Position numbers and translations under genes: made by a program. Of a stretch of 7,147 bases of DNA, positions 1 to 6,397 are shown one piece after another. The stretch is from JAEZFI01 sp044508215 (lineage in GTDB: Bacteria; Actinomycetota; Acidimicrobiia; Acidimicrobiales; Microtrichaceae). How positions within the stretch are numbered: position 1 is the stretch's first letter; each line of letters starts with the position of its first letter. The stretch is from the NCBI GenBank assembly GCA_044508215.1, contig JBIQID010000143.1, forward strand, positions 1 through 7,147, read 5' to 3'. Under the pieces are notes generated by a model. That model ran no database searches. It had not been told where the DNA came from and saw only the letters and a list, made by a program, of their open reading frames with translations.

Positions 1-1
1 C

Positions 2-1234
2 GATCGGGCGACCCGACGGGACACGCTGGTCGGCCTCGCGGTCGTCGGGGCGATCGCCGCGGTGGTGGCTGGCGGCCTGTTCGGCACCTACCTGCTGCGC
101 CACACCGACGCGCTCGACGCCGTTGCGGCCACCGTCTACCCGGGTCAGCGTGCGGCCGAGGGAGGGGGCACGGCCCCGGTCGTCAACGTGCTGAGCGGCC
201 CGTTCGACGCGTTCGCCTCGGGCACCGAGTCGGGGCGGGTGAGCGGCACGAACCAGTCCGAGAGCTCGAGCGGCCTCCTCCTCGTGATCCCGGTGGGGGT
301 CGCTGTGGTGCTGCTCGCCCAGCGCACCCGGCTGCGCGACGAGCACGACCTGTTCCCTCTGCTCGGCCTCCTCGCAGCGCTCACCGTGGTGGGCGCGTGG
401 ATGTTCTTCCCGGTCCCGTCGTGGGCCGGCACGCCGCTCCTCCTCAACCGGGTGTCCCCGAGCCGGCTCGTGCTGCCGCTGGTGCTCGGCGGCATCGTGG
501 CGCTCGTGCTGCTGGTGGACCACCTCCTCGGGAGGGGAGCGCTCGGCGTCGGCCAGCGAGTCGTTGCGGTGGCGGTCACGGCCGTCCCGTACCTCTGGGC
601 GCTGGGCCAGCTGCGCATCGAGGAGGAACCGGTGAACCGCACCCTCGCCGTCGTCCTCCTGGCGTGCGTGCTGGTGGGCTGCTTCCTCGCGCTGGGTCGA
701 TGGCCGCTCGCCGGCCTGGGCGTGCTCGTGGCCTTCTCGCTGTTCACGGCGGCTCGCATCAACCCGCTGCAACAGGGGATCGCGCCGCTCGAGAGCAACG
801 ACCTCTCCCGGTCGATCGAGCGGATCAGCGAGGAGCGGCCCGACGCCGGTTGGCTGCTCATCGGCGCCGACCCGTTCGCCGACGGCATCCTGACCGCGAG
901 CGGCGTCGAGAACGTGGGGGCGGTCAGCTTCTACCCCGATCCGGACGAGTGGGAGGTCCTCGATGAGGACGGCCGGCGCGAGCAGTTCTGGAACCGGTAC
1001 GCCCACGTGCGCTTCGCCCTGTCCGAGGCGGCACGCCGTCCCACGATCGAGCTCGACGGCGGTGATTCGGTGGCGGTCTCGATCTCCTCGTGCGACCCGC
1101 GCCTCGACGACCTCGGCGTGGAGGTCATGATCGTGCCCGTGGACCAGGAGCCCGAGTGCGGCACGCTGATCGAGGAGACGCGCCTGGGCGGGTCCCACTA
1201 CCGGATCTACGAGGTGGAGGTCGCCACACCGTGA
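2..1234 (+). CDS. Polytopic membrane protein, GT-C-like (5' end outside window)
   Basis: The frame is open from the left edge, so the true start lies outside the window. The GTG at 62 falls inside the first visible membrane helix and is not a convincing start. The visible 410 residues show about seven hydrophobic segments, near residues 9-32, 90-107, 117-136, 156-176, 187-204, 214-231 and 233-252. A soluble C-terminal domain of about 155 residues follows. A YPGQR motif (46-50) sits in the loop after the first segment and an NPLQQG motif (254-259) just after the last. I associate this layout with large actinobacterial membrane proteins of GT-C-like type, often annotated as hypothetical, found in polysaccharide loci; that link is from memory. 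Two cysteines (about 364 and 386) could form a disulfide if the domain is outside the cell. The stop overlaps the GT2 gene start, so the two are probably co-transcribed. Catalytic activity is unproven because the N-terminal part, where GT-C acidic residues usually lie, is missing. Confidence 0.75.
   Translation, partial: DRATRRDTLVGLAVVGAIAAVVAGGLFGTYLLRHTDALDAVAATVYPGQRAAEGGGTAPVVNVLSGPFDAFASGTESGRVSGTNQSESSSGLLLVIPVGVAVVLLAQRTRLRDEHDLFPLLGLLAALTVVGAWMFFPVPSWAGTPLLLNRVSPSRLVLPLVLGGIVALVLLVDHLLGRGALGVGQRVVAVAVTAVPYLWALGQLRIEEEPVNRTLAVVLLACVLVGCFLALGRWPLAGLGVLVAFSLFTAARINPLQQGIAPLESNDLSRSIERISEERPDAGWLLIGADPFADGILTASGVENVGAVSFYPDPDEWEVLDEDGRREQFWNRYAHVRFALSEAARRPTIELDGGDSVAVSISSCDPRLDDLGVEVMIVPVDQEPECGTLIEETRLGGSHYRIYEVEVATP
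1211..1220 (+). promoter_or_regulatory. Ribosome binding site for the tandem GT2 gene
   Basis: The purine-rich GAGGTGGAGG lies inside the end of the upstream membrane-protein gene, 10 nt before the GTG at 1231. With the 4-base GTGA stop/start overlap it supports translational coupling and decides the start against upstream in-frame codons. Confidence 0.5.
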
Positions 1235-2835
1235 GCGTCGACGTGCTGATCTCGGTGATCACGCCCGTGTACGACACGCCTGCCGACGTGCTCACGGAGT
1301 GCGTCGAGTCGGTGATCGGGCAGACCTACCAGCGGTGGGAGCTCTGCCTCGTCGACGACGGCTCGCCCTCGCCGCACGTCTGGCCGCTGCTCCAGGAACT
1401 GGCGACCAGGGACCCGCGCGTGCGGATCGCACGCCGCGAGCGCAACGGCGGCATCGTGGCGGCGTCGAACGACGCGCTGACGATGGCCGCCGGCGACGTG
1501 ATCGCGCTGCTGGACCACGACGACCTCCTGGCGCCGAAGGCGTTGCAGCGGGCGGCCGAGGCGTTCCGTGACCCGGAGGTGGACTACGTCTACTCCGACG
1601 AGGACCTGGTGGATCCGAACGGCGTCCGCTTCAACCCGTTCTTCAAGCCCGACTGGTCGCCCGAGCGGTTCCGGAACCAGATGTACACCTGCCACCTGGG
1701 TGCGATGCGCCGCGAGCTGGTGGAGCGTGTCGGCGGGTTCCGGGAGGGCTACGACGGCAGCCAGGACTGGGACCTCGTCCTGCGGGTCACCGAGCTGGCC
1801 CGCAAGGTCGTCCACGTGCCCGAGGTGCTCTACCACTGGCGCATGCTGCCCACGTCGGTGCTCGCCGGTGACGAGGTGAAGCCGTACGCCTACGAGAGCG
1901 CGCTGCTGGCCATCGCAGACCACTGCCGCCGCGTCGGCATCGACGGCGAGGTGGTCGAGCTGGAGCGTCGCGGCCACTTCCGGGTGGTTCGTGCGCAGCG
2001 TCCGCTGCCGCCCACGTCGATCGTGGTGCCCACCCGGGGTTCCCGCGGCCGTGCCTGGGGCGTCGAGCGGACGATGGTGGTCGAGGCCCTCCGGGGTGTC
2101 GTGGCGACGGTGGGGGACCAGGACGTCGAGCTGGTGGTCGTGGCGGATGCCGACACGCCGCCCGAGGTGGTCGACGAGCTGGCCGAGGTGGCCGGCGACC
2201 GCCTCCGCCTGGTGTGGTGGGACCAGCCGTTCGACTTCTCCGCCAAGTGCAACCTCGGGGCCGCCGTGGCGAAGGGGGAGGTCCTCGTCTTCCTGAACGA
2301 CGACGTCGAGGTCATCACGCCCGACTGGCTCCACACCCTGGTGGGCTTCCTCCGCGAGCCGGACGTGGGCGCGGTGGGCTGCCACCTGCTCTTCGAGGAC
2401 GGCCGCCTGCAGCACGCCGGTCACGTCCTCACCGGTGGCAACCCCGGGCACCTGATGTTCGGGCGCAGCCCCGAGGCCGTGGAGAACCGGATGGCGGTCT
2501 GGCTCGACCGCGAGGTGGCCGGCGTGACCGCAGCCTGCATGGCGATCCGGGCCGAGGTGTTCGCCGAGGTGGGCGGGTTCAGCCCCGAGTTCCCGAACAA
2601 CTACAACGACGTCGACCTGTGCGCCAAGCTCCGCCACGCCGGCTACCGCGTGGTGGTGACCCCGCACGCGCAGCTGTACCACTTCGAGTCGGTCAGCCGC
2701 GACCCCACGGTGACCGACCGCGAGCTCGCAGCGCTCCGTTCGCGCTGGTACGAGGACCTCCACCGCGACCCCTACTACGGCCCGGCGCACGTGCCGGGCC
2801 TCGACGGCTACGAGGTGCCGCTCAGCTGGCCGTAG
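1231..2835 (+). CDS. Tandem GT2 glycosyltransferase, RfbC-like (two catalytic domains)
   Basis: This 534-residue cytoplasmic protein likely adds sugars from nucleotide donors to a growing surface glycan. Domain 1 (about 5-250) starts with the strand ISVITPVYDT and has VDDGS (41-45), LDHDD (94-98, the DxD-type metal/nucleotide site), SDED (122-125), GSQDWDL (176-182, the likely catalytic-base region) and YHWR (201-204). Domain 2 (about 260-500) has IVVPTRG (264-270), FSAKCNLG (336-343), FLNDDVEV (354-361), a QHAGHVL segment (394-400), NDVDLC (459-464) and YHFES (483-487). The second domain closely follows the pattern of proteins annotated as O-antigen biosynthesis RfbC-type. Both active sites look intact, so two linkages or an alternating repeat are possible; sugar and linkage cannot be read from sequence. 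The GTG start at 1231 is chosen because it gives a GTGA overlap with the previous gene, is preceded by GAGGTGGAGG at 1211-1220 (10-nt spacing), and places the first beta strand at the N-terminus. Longer starts would add an arginine-rich shadow peptide. Confidence 0.93.
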   Translation: MSVDVLISVITPVYDTPADVLTECVESVIGQTYQRWELCLVDDGSPSPHVWPLLQELATRDPRVRIARRERNGGIVAASNDALTMAAGDVIALLDHDDLLAPKALQRAAEAFRDPEVDYVYSDEDLVDPNGVRFNPFFKPDWSPERFRNQMYTCHLGAMRRELVERVGGFREGYDGSQDWDLVLRVTELARKVVHVPEVLYHWRMLPTSVLAGDEVKPYAYESALLAIADHCRRVGIDGEVVELERRGHFRVVRAQRPLPPTSIVVPTRGSRGRAWGVERTMVVEALRGVVATVGDQDVELVVVADADTPPEVVDELAEVAGDRLRLVWWDQPFDFSAKCNLGAAVAKGEVLVFLNDDVEVITPDWLHTLVGFLREPDVGAVGCHLLFEDGRLQHAGHVLTGGNPGHLMFGRSPEAVENRMAVWLDREVAGVTAACMAIRAEVFAEVGGFSPEFPNNYNDVDLCAKLRHAGYRVVVTPHAQLYHFESVSRDPTVTDRELAALRSRWYEDLHRDPYYGPAHVPGLDGYEVPLSWP

Positions 2836-3124
2836 CGTCGGCCGGCTGGCCGACGGGTGCGCCGGCCGCCTCGGACAGGCGGTTCACCTGCTCGGTGAGG
2901 TCGACGCTGAGGCGCCGCAGCTCGTCGCGGGTGGCGGTGACGATGTCGATCGCCTCGCGGGGGTCGGCGCCGGCGAGCGCGCGCTGCGCCTCCTCGGCCA
3001 TCGCGGCAGCGCGCTCGGCGGTGCTGGCGAGGGCGGCGACCCGGTCGGACAGCGCGTCGACGCGCTCCTTCAGCGTCGGCAGCGCACGCAGCGCCCGGAG
3101 CGTGCTCACGAGTCGGTTCGCCAT
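2822..3124 (-). CDS. Small coiled-coil protein of unknown function
   Basis: I do not recognise a family. The 100-residue product has no signal peptide or membrane segment and is rich in Ala, Leu, Arg and Glu. Two helical stretches with hydrophobic heptad-like spacing (about 16-50 with L18, V22, L25, V29, L32; and about 57-87 with L69, L72, L76, V80, L83) are joined by a GADP turn at 52-55, suggesting a helical hairpin or oligomeric coiled coil. The last dozen residues look disordered. Reality is supported by a strong ribosome binding site, AGGAAGGGAG (3138 down to 3129), just before the ATG, by a -10-like TACACT upstream, and by protein-like composition unlike the Arg/Pro/His-rich shadow frames around it. 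It runs against the glycosyltransferase genes and overlaps the GT2 gene end by 14 nt. A role as scaffold or assembly partner for the polysaccharide enzymes is only inference from location. Confidence 0.72.
   Translation of the reverse strand: MANRLVSTLRALRALPTLKERVDALSDRVAALASTAERAAAMAEEAQRALAGADPREAIDIVTATRDELRRLSVDLTEQVNRLSEAAGAPVGQPADATAS
2836..2855 (+). terminator. Perfect hairpin directly after the GT2 stop codon, possible terminator
   Basis: CGTCGGCC (2836-2843) and GGCCGACG (2848-2855) form a perfect 8-bp stem with a GGCT loop, beginning at the base after the TAG stop at 2833-2835. No T-run follows, so it is not a textbook intrinsic terminator. U-less hairpins are commonly proposed as terminators in high-GC actinobacteria. 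It lies within the last codons of the convergent small gene on the other strand, so it could also affect the end of that message. GC-rich coding DNA makes chance stems fairly common; the exact placement after the stop is the main argument. Confidence 0.4.
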
Positions 3125-3128
3125 GGTG

Positions 3129-3138
3129 CTCCCTTCCT
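3129..3138 (-). promoter_or_regulatory. Ribosome binding site of the small coiled-coil gene
   Basis: Read on the minus strand this is AGGAAGGGAG, ending 4 nt before the ATG (its AGGAAG core is 8 nt away). It is the most consensus-like ribosome binding site in the window apart from that of wzt, and it fixes the start of the minus-strand gene. Confidence 0.65.
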
Positions 3139-3181
3139 GCGACCGCCGCGGCCGGCGCCTGCCTGCGGCGTGCGATGACGG

Positions 3182-3187
3182 AGTGTA
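3182..3187 (-). promoter_or_regulatory. Putative -10 element for the coiled-coil gene
   Basis: On the minus strand this reads TACACT, a full match to the TANNNT core of sigma-70-type -10 elements. Transcription would begin near 3175, giving a leader of about 50 nt with the ribosome binding site near its end. No good TTGACA-like -35 is visible at 16-18 nt spacing (17 nt gives GTCAGT), so support is partial. Confidence 0.4.
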
Positions 3188-3201
3188 GGTGCGGCCGCTG
3201 C

Positions 3202-3207
3202 CAGACT
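3202..3207 (+). promoter_or_regulatory. Putative -10 element for a leaderless GT4 transcript
   Basis: CAGACT matches TANNNT in all but the first base and ends 6 nt before the GTG at 3214. That is the distance expected if transcription starts on or next to the start codon. Leaderless messages are frequent in actinobacteria, and this would explain why no Shine-Dalgarno sequence precedes 3214. No convincing -35 is visible (17-nt spacing gives CGGAGT). It faces away from the -10 of the minus-strand gene, with 14 bases between the two hexamers. Confidence 0.4.
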
Positions 3208-3213
3208 GACCCG

Positions 3214-5520
3214 GTGCGCGTCCTGGTCCTGAGCAGCACGGGCAGTGGGCCCGCGATCACCTGCCTGCGCCGATCACTCGGCCACCACCACCCCGATGCG
3301 GTGGTCGACGTCCTCGTCACCTCGCCCCGCCATCCCATGGCTGGTTCAGCGCTCGTGGTGGACCCGTCGACGCCGATCGCCCCGACGGCCCCCGGTGGCG
3401 ACCTCCGGCACGCGGACGTGGCGCTCGGGTGGGGCGACGCAGCCGGGCGCTTCGCCGCGCTGGCCACGTGGATGGCGTCGGCGCCGATCGACGAGCCGAC
3501 GATCGTGCTCCCGGAGTGGGCGTGGGTCGCAGCGCCCCTCGACCGGGTGCTGGCCGAGGTCGCGACGATCGACGAGGTCCTCCTGGCCGTGGTGCCGGGC
3601 GCCGTCGACGCCGTCAGCGGTGCCGCTGCCGGACCGCTCGTCCCGGAGCTGCTGGTGGTGCGCCCCGGCGCGGCGTCGGTGGGCCGCCTGTGGCTCGGCG
3701 AGCTGGCACAGCAGTGCCTCGAGCGAGACGACGAGCTGGACCCCTGGACCGAGATCGTCGCGGCCGGCGGACCGGTCGCCCTGGTCGGCGACCGCGGGTG
3801 GGCCCTGGCGCCCCGCACCGCAGCCGACGTGGTGGTGGAGGGCACCGACGGCGCCTGGACCGTCGACGGCGAGCGGCTGGCCGTGGCGTCGTTCCCGGGC
3901 TTCGACCCCGAGGAGTCGTGGTGGTACGCCGAGCCGGGTCGGGCGCCGCACGTGTCGACGTCGACCACGCCGGGTCTGCGCTCGCTGTGCCGGTCCTACG
4001 CGGCGGCGCTGTCCGCCACCGAGGTCGCGGCGCCGACGGCCTGGGCGACCGAGCCGCTGGTCGGCGTCCCGGCCCGCCCGCACCTCCGCGCCGCGTACCG
4101 GGAGCGGGTGCGGCACTGCCTGCGCCAGGGCACCCCGCTGCCCGCGAACCCGTACCTGCCAGGCGACGCGGCGGCGTTCCTCGACTGGTGGACGGGACCG
4201 GGCGACCCCCAGGCCACCACTGCGAGCCGTGCCGCCGACGGGATCTGGAAGGTTCGTCCGGACCTGGCGCAGGCGTTCCCAGCCGTGCGCGGGGAGCACC
4301 AGCGGGCGTTCCGCCGTTGGCTCTGGTCGCACGCTGCCGCCGATGGCATGGCCGGGGTGGTCGAGCTGCCCGACCCGCCCCGTCCGGCACCGGTCGTCGC
4401 CGTGACCTCGGAGCCGCGCCCGTTCGGCGTGAACCTCGTGGGCTACCACGGCTCCGAGCTGGGCCTGGGCGTGGCGGTCCGGCGCCTCGGCCTGGCGCTC
4501 GACGCCGCGCACATCCCGTGGCAGGCCGTCACCTACGACCGCACGTCCAGCCGGAAGCGGGCCGACGAGGCGCGCGCCGGGTCGCGTCCGGGCGTCGACC
4601 ACCACTTCACCTTGGTGATGGTGACCCCCGAGCAGCTCCCGCTGTTCGCATCGGATGGCGGGCGTCGCTGGCTGGAGGGCCACCACTCGGTCGGCCTCTG
4701 GTACTGGGAGACCGACGTGATGCCGCCGGCGCACCTCGGCGCGTTCGGCCTGGTCGACGAGGTGTGGGGCGCCACGGAGTACCTCCGTGACGTGTTCGCA
4801 CGGCACACCACCAAGCCGGTGCAGCACATCCCCGTGCCCTTCCAGTTCGACGAGCCGCAGCTGCAGGCGGGCGACCGTGCCCGGCTGGGCCTCGACGAGC
4901 GGTTCACGTTCCTCTTCACCTTCGACTTCCTGTCGGTGGTGAACCGCAAGAACCCGCTCGGCCTCGTGGAGGCCTACCTCCGGGCGTTCACCGACCCCGG
5001 TCCTCAGCGCCTCGTGCTGAAGTCGATCAACGGCGACCTGTTCCCCCGCGAGCGCGAGCGGCTGCTCGACGCCATCGCCGATCGGGAGGACATCGACCTG
5101 TGGGACCGGTACCTCGACGCCGCCGACCGCCTGGCGCTGGTGGCCCTGGCCGACTGCTACGTGTCGCTCCACCGGTCGGAGGGCCTCGGCCTCACGATGG
5201 CCGAGGCGATGGCGATGGGCACCCCGGTGATCGCCAGCCGGTACTCCGGCAACCTCGACTTCATGGACGAGCGCTCGGCGCTGCTCGTGGGCGGCGAGGA
5301 GGTGCTGATCGGGCCGGGCAACTACTACCCGGCCGAGGGCCACTGGTTCGATCCCGACCTCGACGAGGCCGCTTCCGCGATGCGGCGCGTGCGCGACGAC
5401 GCCGAGCTGGGGAAGCGGCTGGCCGTCGCGGCGCGCGCCCGGATCGCCGAGCGTTCGCCCGAGCGCGTCGGCCAGCTCGTGGGGGAGCGGTTGCGGCAGC
5501 TGTGGCAGGACCGTCGGTGA
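3214..5520 (+). CDS. Two-part glycosyltransferase: degenerate N-terminal domain plus GT4 C-terminal domain
   Basis: The 768-residue protein likely transfers a sugar to the lipid-linked glycan at the cytoplasmic face. The C-terminal GT4 (GT-B fold) domain spans about 404-768. It opens with FGVNLVGY and a glycine-rich ELGLGVAVRRLG stretch, carries LWYWETD and DEVWGATEYLRDVF, and has the family's E-x7-E nucleotide-sugar motif at E656 and E664 (EGLGLTMAE) followed by MGTPVIAS. A helical linker (about 285-385) contains NPYLPGDAAAFLDWW and a VRPDLAQAFP segment. Residues 1-270 resemble, in motif order, a nucleotide-sugar transferase domain often found ahead of GT4 domains (PELLVVRPG at 144-152, WTVDG at 215-219, SFPGFDP at 226-232). 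Where I expect an acidic DxD, it reads LPEWAWVAAPLD (99-110), so this part may be inactive. GTG 3214 is preferred over ATG 3175: it puts the first strand (RVLVLSS) at the N-terminus, fits a leaderless promoter, and the extra 13 residues would overlap the promoter. Confidence 0.88.
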   Translation: MRVLVLSSTGSGPAITCLRRSLGHHHPDAVVDVLVTSPRHPMAGSALVVDPSTPIAPTAPGGDLRHADVALGWGDAAGRFAALATWMASAPIDEPTIVLPEWAWVAAPLDRVLAEVATIDEVLLAVVPGAVDAVSGAAAGPLVPELLVVRPGAASVGRLWLGELAQQCLERDDELDPWTEIVAAGGPVALVGDRGWALAPRTAADVVVEGTDGAWTVDGERLAVASFPGFDPEESWWYAEPGRAPHVSTSTTPGLRSLCRSYAAALSATEVAAPTAWATEPLVGVPARPHLRAAYRERVRHCLRQGTPLPANPYLPGDAAAFLDWWTGPGDPQATTASRAADGIWKVRPDLAQAFPAVRGEHQRAFRRWLWSHAAADGMAGVVELPDPPRPAPVVAVTSEPRPFGVNLVGYHGSELGLGVAVRRLGLALDAAHIPWQAVTYDRTSSRKRADEARAGSRPGVDHHFTLVMVTPEQLPLFASDGGRRWLEGHHSVGLWYWETDVMPPAHLGAFGLVDEVWGATEYLRDVFARHTTKPVQHIPVPFQFDEPQLQAGDRARLGLDERFTFLFTFDFLSVVNRKNPLGLVEAYLRAFTDPGPQRLVLKSINGDLFPRERERLLDAIADREDIDLWDRYLDAADRLALVALADCYVSLHRSEGLGLTMAEAMAMGTPVIASRYSGNLDFMDERSALLVGGEEVLIGPGNYYPAEGHWFDPDLDEAASAMRRVRDDAELGKRLAVAARARIAERSPERVGQLVGERLRQLWQDRR

Positions 5521-5554
5521 TCCCCGCCGGAGCACAGGGGTGCGCGCGGGTCGC

Positions 5555-5563
5555 TGCTAGGTT
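5555..5563 (+). promoter_or_regulatory. Putative extended -10 promoter for wzm-wzt
   Basis: TGC followed by TAGGTT (5558-5563) forms an extended -10 (TGn plus TANNNT) in the 73-nt gap between the GT4 gene and wzm. Transcription would start near 5570 and give a leader of about 24 nt. No clear -35 is visible (CAGGGG at 17-nt spacing), which is tolerated by extended -10 promoters. The TAG of this hexamer is also the in-frame stop upstream of wzm, so no longer reading of wzm is possible. Ribosome binding before the ATG is weak (GACAGAG only). Confidence 0.45.
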
Positions 5564-5593
5564 CGACGTCTCGCTCCCCCCGATCCGACAGAG

Positions 5594-6397
5594 ATGACTG
5601 CACCAGCAAAGGTCTGGGACTACCGGAACCTCATCGCCAACCTGGTGCTGAGGAACCTCCGGGCCCGCTACAAGAAGAGCTTCCTCGGATGGGGTTGGTC
5701 GCTGATCAACCCGGCCGTGACCCTCGGGATCTACACCGTGGTCTTCGGGCTCATCCTGAAGGGCGAGGCGCCGGGCCTCGGCAACGGCGAGGAGGGGATC
5801 TTCGCCCTCTGGCTGTTCGCGGCACTGGTGGCCTGGGGCGCCTTCAGCGGCGGCATCACCACCGTGATGTCGTCGTTCCTCGACAGCGGGCACCTCCTGA
5901 CCCGCACCTACTTCCCGCCCGAGTGCCCGGTCATCGCGGGCACCCTCACCGTGTCGATCCAGACGGCCATCGAGACCGCGATCCTGCTCGCCTTCATGGC
6001 GGTGCTCGGCAACCTCGGGTGGACCACGCTGCTCGTGATCCCCGTGATGCTGCTGCTCACCCTCCTGTCGTTCGGGATCGGGTTGATGGTGAGCCTGGGG
6101 AACGTGCGGTTCCGTGACATCAACTACCTGGTCGGGCTGATCCTCCAGATCCTGTTCTACGCCACGCCGATCGTGTACCGCCTCGACCAGCTCCCCGAGG
6201 ACGTGCAGTGGCTGAAGACCACCCTCAGCTTCAACCCGATGACCCACTTCGTCAGCGCGATCCGTGACGTCACCTACCTGCTGAAGATGCCCACGCTCGT
6301 GAACTGGGGCGTGATGGTCGGCACGACCGCCGCCGTGGTGGGCTTCGGCTGGTGGCTGTTCTCCCGTCAGGCGCCGCGCTACATCGAGGAGATCTGA
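5594..6397 (+). CDS. wzm: ABC-2 type polysaccharide export permease (Wzm)
   Basis: This 267-residue inner-membrane protein is the channel-forming half of an ABC transporter that moves lipid-linked polysaccharide across the membrane, pairing as a dimer with two Wzt ATPases. Length matches the family (about 260-280). It begins with the amphipathic interface helix and the hallmark RYKKSFLGWGW (25-35), which leads into the first membrane segment (about 37-54). Further segments lie near 70-92, 113-140, 143-167, 177-196 and 235-256. Family motifs include NVRFRDI (170-176, the coupling region facing the ATPase), FYATPIVY (188-195) and NPMTHFV (214-220). The ATG at 5594 is the only start codon after an in-frame TAG at 5558. 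The gene overlaps wzt by one base (TGATG), so equal production of both halves is likely. The homologous teichoic-acid exporter TagG is an alternative name; neighbouring glycosyltransferases favour a general cell-surface glycan exporter. Confidence 0.94.
   Translation: MTAPAKVWDYRNLIANLVLRNLRARYKKSFLGWGWSLINPAVTLGIYTVVFGLILKGEAPGLGNGEEGIFALWLFAALVAWGAFSGGITTVMSSFLDSGHLLTRTYFPPECPVIAGTLTVSIQTAIETAILLAFMAVLGNLGWTTLLVIPVMLLLTLLSFGIGLMVSLGNVRFRDINYLVGLILQILFYATPIVYRLDQLPEDVQWLKTTLSFNPMTHFVSAIRDVTYLLKMPTLVNWGVMVGTTAAVVGFGWWLFSRQAPRYIEEI
6386..6391 (+). promoter_or_regulatory. Ribosome binding site of wzt
   Basis: GAGGAG lies inside the last wzm codons, 5 nt before the ATG at 6397. With the TGATG overlap this indicates translational coupling of wzm and wzt and fixes the wzt start. 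Confidence 0.6.

Noticed and set aside
62..64. GTG at 62 as the start of the first gene
   Set aside because: The same frame is open to the left edge and the residues before 62 form the first part of the same hydrophobic helix, so the gene is cut by the window, not started there.
1090..1230. N-terminal extension of the GT2 protein from GTG 1090
   Set aside because: The added peptide is Arg/Gly/Pro-rich and lies wholly in the preceding gene; GTG 1231 gives a GTGA overlap and a normal GT2 N-terminus.
1207..2790. Long minus-strand open frame of 527 codons opposite the GT2 gene
   Set aside because: Its translation is dominated by His, Val, Arg and Gly with no domain pattern, while the plus strand carries clear GT2 motifs throughout. 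Long antisense frames are expected in such GC-rich genes.
3191..3198. GCGGCCGC 8-bp palindrome in the divergent region as an operator
   Set aside because: It lies between the two -10 hexamers, where a repressor could act, but it is a single short G/C-only palindrome, common by chance in DNA of this composition, with no second copy nearby.
3175..3213. ATG at 3175 as the GT4 start, adding a Cys-rich CRCGRC segment
   Set aside because: No ribosome binding site precedes it, the segment overlaps both predicted -10 elements, and the natural first beta strand begins at GTG 3214.
2808..3968. Minus-strand open frame of 386 codons spanning the coiled-coil gene and the GT4 start
   Set aside because: Ser/Thr/Arg/Ala-rich shadow peptide. 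The better-supported coiled-coil gene uses another frame of the same strand with a proper ribosome binding site.
3346..5535. Minus-strand open frame of 729 codons opposite the GT4 gene
   Set aside because: Low-complexity Arg/His/Gly/Val composition without motifs; it mirrors the third-position GC bias of the plus-strand GT4 gene.
5100..5597. Plus-strand frame of 165 codons running across the GT4-wzm gap
   Set aside because: Arg/Gly/Pro-rich shadow of the GT4 gene with no motif and no ribosome binding site; it only happens to stay open through the gap.
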